The notes under the pieces are model-generated. The model searched no databases. It was not told the origin of the DNA and worked only from the letters and a program-made list of their open reading frames with translations. Made by a program: the position numbers and the translations under genes. Below are positions 7,804-18,438 of a stretch of 26,149 nt of DNA, piece after piece. This DNA comes from SLQH01 sp964612995. GTDB lineage: Bacteria; Planctomycetota; UBA11346. The DNA lies in the NCBI GenBank assembly GCA_964612995.1, contig CAZTGE010000050.1:1-26149 (forward strand), written 5' to 3'. Within the stretch, counting starts at the first letter, position 1. Each line of letters starts with the position of its first letter.

Positions 7804-10800
7804 ATGCATTCGATCCGTCTGTTCGCCTGCTGCCTGTGTCTGTTGCCGCTCGGTGCGGCTGAAGTCGGTTTCGTCGAGGACTTCGCGCTGTCCGACGACC
7901 GCGCAGCCACGCTGGCCCAGCTCGTACCCGGATCTGCCGACCATTACTTCTACCAATGCCTGTTGTTGCAGCAACGCGGCGAGCTCGACGCGGTCGACAC
8001 GCTGCTGACGCGATGGCAGGAAGCCCACGGCGATTCCACGCGCCACGCCGAGATCACCGCGCGCCAGCTACTGCTGCGCACTGGCGGTGATCAGGCGGCC
8101 GCACTCGACGCGATCGCCGAGCATCTCGAGCTGCGCCCGCATCACGGCGGCAGCTTCGGCGAATACGAACACGAACTGCCCAGCCGGCTCGACCCGACAC
8201 TGACCACCTGGGACGCGTTCACCGAGCACTGCCGCAAAATCTACCGCCTCGACCTGGCCTGCTTCACTCCGGCCGGGATCCGACGCCTGGTCGCGGCCGA
8301 TGCATCGGCCCTGGATCGCGCCGCGGTCCTCGAGCATCTCGACCTCGCCGATCTGCCCGGCGTGCTCGATCTGGTGGTCGCCGACCTCGCCGACCGGACC
8401 ACGCCTGGGTTCGGTAGCCGCACCATCCACGCCGGCTTGACCCGCGAACAGCTCGAGACCATCGCGCGGCGTCAGCCCTCGGTGCTGAAGGAGGACCGCT
8501 TCGTCCGCGCGATGGTCCAACGCCTCGCGCCCGCGACTCATGTCGTCGTCGATCGCGACCCGGCCGCCCGCAGCGCCTGGCTCGCACGGCTCAGCGATTT
8601 CGTCGCCGGCCTGCCGCCGACCCACAGCGATCTGGTCGCCCACGTCTACTATCACCGGCTGGCCGATGATCGCCGCCACGGCCGCTATCGCTCTGCGAAC
8701 CTGCTCGCCTATCTCGCCATCCCCCGGCGGGTCGCCTACGCCCGCGCGAGCTGGATCGAACGCCACGGTCACCACGCCGTGCGGCTCGACGCCGATTTCG
8801 CCGACGTGACCGGCCTGAGCCCGATCGGCGATGACACCGCCCTGGTCCGCGCCTACCTGCTGCACCTGCTGCGCGACGCCGAGGACCCGCAGGCCTACGC
8901 CGCCTACCTCGATCACGACTGGCTCGAGCGCGTCTTCGTCGAAAGCAAGGTGCTCCACGGGGTCGGCGATACCGCCGCCTGGTTCTCCCGTCTCGACGAT
9001 CCGCAGTGGTTCCAGGATCTGCGCCAGCGTGTCGATATCGGTTTCGCCGCAGACAATCCCGAGCGCTTCGCGGCAGACGCGCCGGTCGCACTCGCGGTGG
9101 AACTCAAGAACGTCGACCGGCTGCTCGTGCGCACCTTCATCATCGATCCGCTCGCCTGCTACCGCGAACACGACGCCCCCATCGACCTGCGCATCGACCT
9201 CGACGGGCTGGTCGCCAACCACGAGCAGACCATCGTCCTCGACGTGCCGCCTCTGCGGCGGGTGCGACGCGAAATCACGCTCCCCGACCTCGGCAGCCGT
9301 GCGGTGGCGGTGGTGGAGATCATCGGCAACGGTCGCCGTGCGCGCGCACTGGTGCGCAAGGGGACACTGCGAGTGCGCGAGCGCATCGGCGCCGCCGGGC
9401 ATGCCTGCACCGTCCACGACGCCGCGGGCCACCGCCTGACCGGTGGCCGCATCCATCTCGGCACCCGCTCCTTCGCCGCTGATTCCGAAGGCCTCATCCG
9501 CATCCCTTTCGCCGCATCGCCGGGTACCAAGACGATCCTGATCGAGCACGACGGCTTCGCCGTGCGCGAGCGGCTCGACCATCGGGCCGAGCAGTACGCG
9601 CTGCGTGCGGGCTTCCACGTCGAACGCGAATCGCTGCTTCCCGACACGACCGCCCCGATCCTGATCCGCCCGCGGCTGCTGGTCCACGGCGAGCCGATCG
9701 ACCTCACGGTGCTCGACGAAGCCCGCCTCACCGTCACCGCCGATCTCGCCGGCGGTCTGACCACCACCCTCGTCGACACCCGGGTGGACCTCGTCCACGA
9801 TCGCGAACTGACCCACAGCATCAGTGTGCCCGCCGATCTGCGCCGACTGCACTGTCGGCTGACCGCCAAGCTCACCCGGCTCAGCGATGGCGAACGCGTC
9901 AGGCTCGACGACCAACGCAGCTTCGCGCGCGCGACCCTCGCCAGCACCCACCATATCGCCGCCGCGCATCTGCGGCGCACCCGCACGGGCTTCACCATCG
10001 TCTGCCGCGGCCACAACGGTGAACCGCTTGCCGGCCAGACGCTGCAGCTCGCCCTGCAGCATCACCTGGTCACGCGCGCGCTGCACGTGTCCCTGCGTAG
10101 CGACGCTGCGGGCCGGATCGAACTCGGGCCTCTGGACGGAATCAGGCACTTGATGGCGACCTTCCCCGACGACGACCGCAGCTACAGCTGGACCATCGCC
10201 GGGCACGCTCCCGCACCGACCGCCCCGATCCACCTCGTCGCCGGCACCCCGCTGCGCATCCCCGATCCCGATACCGGGCCACCGGAACGCGAACGCGTCG
10301 GCCTGGTCGAACTGCGCGGCACAGCGGTCTACGCCGACCGTTTCGCCGCACTGGAGCGCGAGCCCGGCTTCCTGGTCGCCAGGGGGCTCGCGCCCGGCGA
10401 CTATCGCTATCATGACCACCGCTCAGGCTCCAGCCGACGGGTGGCGGTGCGCGCCGGTCAGCTCGAGGCGCAGACCATCCTCGCCGCCGATGCGAACTAC
10501 GAGCGCTCCCCCACCACGCCCTTGCAGATCACTCGCGCGAGCCTCGATGGCGCGACCGTCGAGGCGCAGCTCGCCGGCGCCGGCCCCACGACCCGGGTCC
10601 ATGTCCTGGCCACACGCTACTGGCCACGGATCAACGCCGTGCGCAGTCTCGACCTGCCGACCACGCCGCCACGTTCACGCGTCTTCCGCGTTCTGCCGGG
10701 GGCCTACGCCGACAGCGTCGATCTCGGCCGCGAACTGCGCTACATCCTCGCCCGCCGGACCGCTGCGAAGTTTCCCGGGGTGATGCTCGAGCGCCCGAGC

Positions 10801-13800
10801 CTGCTGCTCAACCCCTGGCAGCTGCCCGAGCCGGCGACAGCCAGCGATGCCACCGGAGCCGAGCAGAGCTGGATGGGCCGTGGCGCGGGCGGCGGCGCAC
10901 GCGGTGCGACCGGACGCTACGGCGGCGGCGCCGGCCGCAGGCGTGCATACGCCGGCGATCCGGTGCTCGCATTCCTGCCGCACCCGGCGCTGGTCGTCAC
11001 CAACTGCGCCGTAGCCGCCGATGGCAGCGTCCGCGTCACCGATCCCCGCTTCGAGGATGCCGGTCTGGTGCGCGTCGTCGCCATCGACCGGAGCCGCTGC
11101 ATCCAGGTCGCCCTGCCCGGTGCCGATCGCGACTTGACCCCCCGCGACCGCCGCACCACCCACGCGCTGAGTACGGCACACTTCCAGCCCCAACGGCGTC
11201 TGCTGGCACTCGCGCGCGGCGAGCAGGTCAGCCTCGCCGCCGGCGATCACAGCGCCTTCGCGCTGATCGACTCGCTCGGCGCCCTGCACACCCACCTGCA
11301 AGATCTGGTCGAGGATCAGCGGCTCGCCGACTTCCGATTCCTCACTCGCTGGAACGAACTCGACGCGCAGCAGAAGCTCGCGCACTATGACGAGCACGCC
11401 TGCCACGAACTGCACCTGTTCATCGCCCGTCGCGATCCCGATTTCTTCGCCCGCTTCATCAAGCCCCACCTTGCGGACAAGCGGGATCCGACGCTCATCG
11501 ATCGCTATCTGCTCGACCAGCCGCTCGACGCGTTCCTCGCACCGCAACGCTACCGGCGCTGCAACCAGCTCGAACGCGCCCTGCTCGCCCAGGCCTTCCC
11601 CGACGAACGGCCGGGCATCGCACGATCGATGGCCGAACGCCTCGCCCTCGATCCCCGCCCATCGCGTCGCTTCGATCTCGTCTTCACCACCGCCCTGCAC
11701 GGGCGTGGCCGTGTGGCCACCACCACCGGCGCCAACCTCGTGCCACAGAAAACGGACGCGCCACCCCCGTCGCCGCCCGCGGCGGTCACCAGGGAACGCG
11801 TGAGCGAAGGCGAGGCGCTGCGCCGGGACGCCGAAGCACGCGCGCAGCAGCGCGGCTTCTACCGTGGCGCCGGCCCCACCAGGATCCTGGTCGAAAGCAA
11901 TTACTACCGCGTCCCACCCGAACAGGCCCATGCCCGACTCCTGCCGGTACACCAGCTCTGGCACGACCTCGCCAGCGCCGAGCAACGCCCCTTCGTCTCG
12001 GTCGGAGCGCTGTTCGCCGATGGCTCGCTGAACGCGGCGCTCGCCGCGCTCGCACTCTGCGACCTGCCCTTCATTGCGCCGGAACACGCCATCGTCCGTG
12101 ACGGAGCGACCTTGCGCATCACCGCTGCGGGCCCGCTGCTGCTCGCAGCGCGCGAGGTCGAGCCGCTCGCCCAGGCGCCAGCCCAGCGGCCCGTCCTGCT
12201 CGCGCAGAATGCCTACCCCGTAGCCGAGCGCCATCGCCATGAGAATGGCGAGCGGGTCGATAATTTCATCAGCGATGAATTCCTGACCCACACCCCCTAC
12301 GCGACCGAGGTCCTCCTGTCCAACCCGACCTCGCAGCGCCGCCGGCTCGATGTCCTCGCGCTGCTGCCCGACGGCTCCATGCCCCTGGCCGACGCCACGG
12401 CGCGCAACGGCCGCCATCTGGTGCTCGAGCCCTACGCCACCGAGCGCTTCGCGCTCGGCTTCTACTTCCCCCGCCCCGGCGACTACGCCATGCCCGGCGC
12501 CCATGCCAGTCAAGCCCGCAAGCTCGTCGCCTGGGCCGATCCTTTCACCTACACGGTGGTCGACGAGCCGACCCGGGTCGACACCACGTCGTGGAGCTGG
12601 GTCGCGCGTCACGCCGAGCCCGCCGCGGTACTCGCGCACCTCGAACAGGCGAACCTCCGCAGCATCGACCTCGAACGTATCGCCTGGCGGATGGAAGACC
12701 GGGACTTCTTCACCCGCACCCTCGCGTTGCTCGATCGACGCCGGGTCTACGTCCCCGCGCTCTGGCTCCATGCCTTCCACCATCACGACGCACAACGCGC
12801 GGCGGAGTATCTCGCACAGCACGAGGATTTCATGCGTCGTTGCGGGCCCTATCTCGACAGCCCGCTGCTGACCATCGACCCGGTGGCCCGCGGTCTGTAC
12901 ACGCACCGCGAGTTCGCACCGCTGATCAACCCCCGGCAGCACCAGGTCGGCGAACGCGCGCGGATCGCCAATCAGGCCGTGGCCGAACAGTACACCACCC
13001 TGCTGGACATCCTCGCGCGCAAGCCGGCGCTCGATGCCGCCGACAACCTCGCCCTTACCTACCACCTGCTGCTCCAAGACCGGATCGCCGCGGCACATCA
13101 GCGCTTCGCGCGCGTGGAGCGCTCGGAGGTGACCGGCACCGTCCCCTATGACTACTGTGCCGCCTACATCGCCATGACCCGTGGCGATGTAGGCGCCGCC
13201 CGCCGTCTGGCCCAGGCACATGCCACGCACCCCATCCCCCGCTGGCGCGAGCGGTTCCGCGCGGTCCTGGCGCAGCTCGATACCCTCGAGGGCGAAGCCA
13301 TCGTGCCTGGTGATCCCCGCGACCCGATCCAGGTCCACGACGCGCTCGCCGAGAGCGAGCCGCAGCTCGGCCTGGCTCGCGCGGGCGAGCGTCTGGCGCT
13401 CGAGTGGCGCGGGATGGAAAAGATCGACCTGCGCTTCTTCTTCATGGATGTCGAGCTGCTGTTCACCCGCGACCCCTTCCTGGACGCGAACGACGGCGCC
13501 ACCGCAGTGGCGATCGCCCCGAACCACAGCCGGACCATCGCGCTACCTCAGCCGATCGGTCGCATGGAGGTCGCCCTGAGCGCAGCGGTCGCCAACCGCA
13601 ACCTGCTGATCGAGGCGGTCGGCGCAGGCAAACGACGCAGCCTCTCGCTCTACAACAACGCGATGGATGTGGCGTTCGTCGAAGCCTACGGCCAGGTGGC
13701 GGTCAGCGATCGCACGACCGGAGCACCGCTCGACACCGTCTACGTCAAGGTCTACCGCCGCGATCCCGCCGGAGAGGTCCACTTCCACAAGGACGGCTAC

Positions 13801-13935
13801 ACCGATCTACGCGGGCGCTTCGACTATGTCACGATCAACGAACTCACGCTCGACGATGTCGCCGCCTTCGCGGTCCTGGTGCTCAGCGAGGACCATGGCG
13901 CGGTGGTCGAGCAGGTAGAGCCGCCGGCACAGTGA
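7804..13935 (+). CDS. Giant secreted protein of unknown function
   Basis: Function not recognised. It has 2043 residues, with GGGAG at 7793-7797 before the ATG. A signal peptide covers residues 1-19 (SIRLFACCLCLLPLGAA). About 20-400 is alpha-helical with TPR-like character. About 400-1000 is beta-rich and contains several strand-loop-strand units resembling the MG/Ig-like domains of alpha-2-macroglobulins, but I see no thioester CxEQ motif. A Gly/Arg-rich linker lies at 1024-1047 and a Pro-rich one near 1315-1328. A further mixed region contains HEDFMRRC-type helical repeats near 1650-1800. The C-terminal 80 residues form a small beta domain with VYVKVYRRDPAGEV and KDGYTDLRGRFDY, like a carboxypeptidase-regulatory or CNA-B fold. 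It follows the efflux operon by 145 bp and may share its transcript. It is probably a periplasmic or surface structural protein. Confidence 0.9.
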   Translation: MHSIRLFACCLCLLPLGAAEVGFVEDFALSDDRAATLAQLVPGSADHYFYQCLLLQQRGELDAVDTLLTRWQEAHGDSTRHAEITARQLLLRTGGDQAAALDAIAEHLELRPHHGGSFGEYEHELPSRLDPTLTTWDAFTEHCRKIYRLDLACFTPAGIRRLVAADASALDRAAVLEHLDLADLPGVLDLVVADLADRTTPGFGSRTIHAGLTREQLETIARRQPSVLKEDRFVRAMVQRLAPATHVVVDRDPAARSAWLARLSDFVAGLPPTHSDLVAHVYYHRLADDRRHGRYRSANLLAYLAIPRRVAYARASWIERHGHHAVRLDADFADVTGLSPIGDDTALVRAYLLHLLRDAEDPQAYAAYLDHDWLERVFVESKVLHGVGDTAAWFSRLDDPQWFQDLRQRVDIGFAADNPERFAADAPVALAVELKNVDRLLVRTFIIDPLACYREHDAPIDLRIDLDGLVANHEQTIVLDVPPLRRVRREITLPDLGSRAVAVVEIIGNGRRARALVRKGTLRVRERIGAAGHACTVHDAAGHRLTGGRIHLGTRSFAADSEGLIRIPFAASPGTKTILIEHDGFAVRERLDHRAEQYALRAGFHVERESLLPDTTAPILIRPRLLVHGEPIDLTVLDEARLTVTADLAGGLTTTLVDTRVDLVHDRELTHSISVPADLRRLHCRLTAKLTRLSDGERVRLDDQRSFARATLASTHHIAAAHLRRTRTGFTIVCRGHNGEPLAGQTLQLALQHHLVTRALHVSLRSDAAGRIELGPLDGIRHLMATFPDDDRSYSWTIAGHAPAPTAPIHLVAGTPLRIPDPDTGPPERERVGLVELRGTAVYADRFAALEREPGFLVARGLAPGDYRYHDHRSGSSRRVAVRAGQLEAQTILAADANYERSPTTPLQITRASLDGATVEAQLAGAGPTTRVHVLATRYWPRINAVRSLDLPTTPPRSRVFRVLPGAYADSVDLGRELRYILARRTAAKFPGVMLERPSLLLNPWQLPEPATASDATGAEQSWMGRGAGGGARGATGRYGGGAGRRRAYAGDPVLAFLPHPALVVTNCAVAADGSVRVTDPRFEDAGLVRVVAIDRSRCIQVALPGADRDLTPRDRRTTHALSTAHFQPQRRLLALARGEQVSLAAGDHSAFALIDSLGALHTHLQDLVEDQRLADFRFLTRWNELDAQQKLAHYDEHACHELHLFIARRDPDFFARFIKPHLADKRDPTLIDRYLLDQPLDAFLAPQRYRRCNQLERALLAQAFPDERPGIARSMAERLALDPRPSRRFDLVFTTALHGRGRVATTTGANLVPQKTDAPPPSPPAAVTRERVSEGEALRRDAEARAQQRGFYRGAGPTRILVESNYYRVPPEQAHARLLPVHQLWHDLASAEQRPFVSVGALFADGSLNAALAALALCDLPFIAPEHAIVRDGATLRITAAGPLLLAAREVEPLAQAPAQRPVLLAQNAYPVAERHRHENGERVDNFISDEFLTHTPYATEVLLSNPTSQRRRLDVLALLPDGSMPLADATARNGRHLVLEPYATERFALGFYFPRPGDYAMPGAHASQARKLVAWADPFTYTVVDEPTRVDTTSWSWVARHAEPAAVLAHLEQANLRSIDLERIAWRMEDRDFFTRTLALLDRRRVYVPALWLHAFHHHDAQRAAEYLAQHEDFMRRCGPYLDSPLLTIDPVARGLYTHREFAPLINPRQHQVGERARIANQAVAEQYTTLLDILARKPALDAADNLALTYHLLLQDRIAAAHQRFARVERSEVTGTVPYDYCAAYIAMTRGDVGAARRLAQAHATHPIPRWRERFRAVLAQLDTLEGEAIVPGDPRDPIQVHDALAESEPQLGLARAGERLALEWRGMEKIDLRFFFMDVELLFTRDPFLDANDGATAVAIAPNHSRTIALPQPIGRMEVALSAAVANRNLLIEAVGAGKRRSLSLYNNAMDVAFVEAYGQVAVSDRTTGAPLDTVYVKVYRRDPAGEVHFHKDGYTDLRGRFDYVTINELTLDDVAAFAVLVLSEDHGAVVEQVEPPAQ

Positions 13936-13972
13936 GCACAGCCGCTCGCTTGCGACCCCGGCCCGTCAGCCG

Positions 13973-14176
13973 TTGCCGCAGGGCGCACGCAGCCCCGGCG
14001 TCGTCAAGACGAGGGCCCCGCGGGCCATTGCGGATGGGCGGCTCTGGCTCTTCGATGGTCGCGACCGTCAAGCCCCGGTGCACTACGATCCGCTGGCTGG
14101 GGGCTGGGCGGCCACATGGATGGCGCGGGGGCCCACGCCTCAGCCAGGCTGGGTCACCAGTGCACGCAGGTTCTGA
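13973..14176 (+). CDS. Doubtful small ORF between convergent genes
   Basis: A 67-codon frame starting at TTG, with fairly G/C-rich third positions and a plausible globular stretch (DGRLWLFDGRDRQAPVHYDP). It overlaps the 3' end of the convergent isomerase gene by 37 bases and has no clear ribosome binding site. It could be a short real gene, a remnant of a longer one, or chance. Otherwise the 204-bp gap between the giant gene and the isomerase gene holds only GC-rich inverted repeats such as GGGCCCCGCGGGCC-like sequence near 14013. Confidence 0.2.
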   Translation: MPQGARSPGVVKTRAPRAIADGRLWLFDGRDRQAPVHYDPLAGGWAATWMARGPTPQPGWVTSARRF

Positions 14177-15132
14177 CGCCCTTCAGCGCTGAGCGACCAA
14201 CCACCGGCGTTGGCGCTGACCAGGGCACTGCTCATCGGCGGCAGCTCGATCTCGCCGACGCTGGTGGCGAGGCGCGCGTAGCCCTCGATCAGGATGATGA
14301 TGCTGCAGGAATCATCCCCGCCATCCTCGACCTGGGCCCCGCGGCGTTCGTTGACGGTGAAATACGGACAGCTGACCAGTCGGCGGATGTCGCCGCCACA
14401 GGGCTCTTCATCGAAGCCGCTGCGCACTGGACCCCATTCGCGCTCTGTGAAATCGATCGTCTCGAGCGATTGGTCGACGTGCAGCTCTCGTCGCTTGCCG
14501 TTCCACACCCGGCCCCAGTCGGAGACACGGAAGGTCACATCGCAGGACTGCTGGATCTCCCAGATCATGGTGTTCGCACCGATCGCGTGCACGGTGCGGG
14601 CGGGAATGAAGAAGAAATCGCCATCCTTGGTGGTGAAGGAATTGAGGGTGTCGGCGATGGTGTCCTCGCGGATCGCGCGTTCAAACTGCTCGCGGGTGAC
14701 CCCCGGCGCGATGCCCTGGAACAGCTGACCGCCGTCACCGACCACGTACCAGCATTCGGTCTTGCCCCGCTGCCCCACGCCGAGCCGCTGCGCGATCGCG
14801 TCGTCGGGATGGACCTGGACGCTGAGCCGGTCACGCGCGTCGATCAGTTTGATCAGCAGGGGGAAGTCGCCGCCATCGTAGCTCGAGCCGACCAGGGCGC
14901 GACCATTGGCTGCCATCAACGCGTCGAGCCCCATGCCTGCCAGCGGCCCCTCCGCCACCTTGGAGATACCCCGCGGCTGCTGGCTGATCTCCCAGCTCTC
15001 CCCGATATCGCCCCGGGGCAGGTCGTCGCGATACAGCGCCATACGACGCCCGCCCCAGACCAACTGCTGATAGACCGGAGCGAAACGGATCGGATGACGC
15101 AGGCCTTCTTCTATTTCGCGGGCGCTGGGCAT
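14140..15132 (-). CDS. manA: Mannose-6-phosphate isomerase, class I
   Basis: Interconverts fructose-6-phosphate and mannose-6-phosphate, feeding GDP-mannose for surface polysaccharides; cytoplasmic zinc enzyme. It has 330 residues, close to the short bacterial class I (YvyI/ManA-like) length. Metal ligands are visible: His108 in SVQVHPDD, Glu126 in GKTECWYV, and His182 in ARTVHAIG. The block WEIQQSCDVTFRVSDWGR (191-208) is the family signature after the last ligand. The start is set by the ATG at 15132 with GAGGAG six bases upstream. It lies 87 bp downstream of secA on the same strand and may be cotranscribed with it. The gene converges on the giant secreted-protein gene. Identification is secure; the symbol is by family. 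Confidence 0.93.
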   Translation of the reverse strand: MPSAREIEEGLRHPIRFAPVYQQLVWGGRRMALYRDDLPRGDIGESWEISQQPRGISKVAEGPLAGMGLDALMAANGRALVGSSYDGGDFPLLIKLIDARDRLSVQVHPDDAIAQRLGVGQRGKTECWYVVGDGGQLFQGIAPGVTREQFERAIREDTIADTLNSFTTKDGDFFFIPARTVHAIGANTMIWEIQQSCDVTFRVSDWGRVWNGKRRELHVDQSLETIDFTEREWGPVRSGFDEEPCGGDIRRLVSCPYFTVNERRGAQVEDGGDDSCSIIILIEGYARLATSVGEIELPPMSSALVSANAGGWSLSAEGRQNLRALVTQPG

Positions 15133-15219
15133 GGCTGACTCCTCGGGCAGGGCAGACGGTGGCAGGACGGTGACCGGAGCCTGAGCTGGTGGTCCGTGGG
15201 GCGTAAGCGGAAGCTCGCC

Positions 15220-18213
<2,994 letters not shown>

Positions 18214-18438
18214 GGACATCCTCGCCATCTGCCGGCGCCTAGTGGCAACGCGTGCGTTTGGCCCGGCAGTCTAGATCGCCGTCTGCCGAGCACCAGTGCG
18301 AACCGGCGATGGCCCAGGCGGGGACCCGCGTCATCGCAAGCGTCAACTGGTCAATGACTTGCGCTGCGGCTCAGTCGACATGGAGCATCACGCGAAAGGC
18401 GGTGGCGCCCTGCTCTCACGCAGGTATAAGGAGCCAGC
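18214..18438. promoter_or_regulatory. Divergent promoter region of secA and the kinase gene
   Basis: 225 bp separate secA (minus) from the kinase gene (plus), so both promoters should be here. A TTGACC/TTGACG pair on the minus strand near 18335-18350 (GTCAACTGGTCAA on the plus strand) resembles -35 elements, but no matching -10 is evident. AAGGAG at 18429-18433 is the kinase ribosome binding site. Nothing else is clear. Confidence 0.3.

Noticed and set aside
10675..13527. A 950-codon minus-strand frame, and similar ones at 8068-10419 and 2408-4393
   Set aside because: All lie opposite strongly supported genes, and their translations are repetitive in Gly, Asp and Arg, as expected from complementing high-GC3 codons.
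7804..13935. Alpha-2-macroglobulin assignment for the giant protein
   Set aside because: Beta-rich MG-like segments are plausible, but there is no thioester motif and no clear bait region, so the name would overstate the evidence.
18214..18438. Defined sigma-70 promoters for secA and the kinase
   Set aside because: TTGAC-like boxes exist but no convincing -10 partner at correct spacing.
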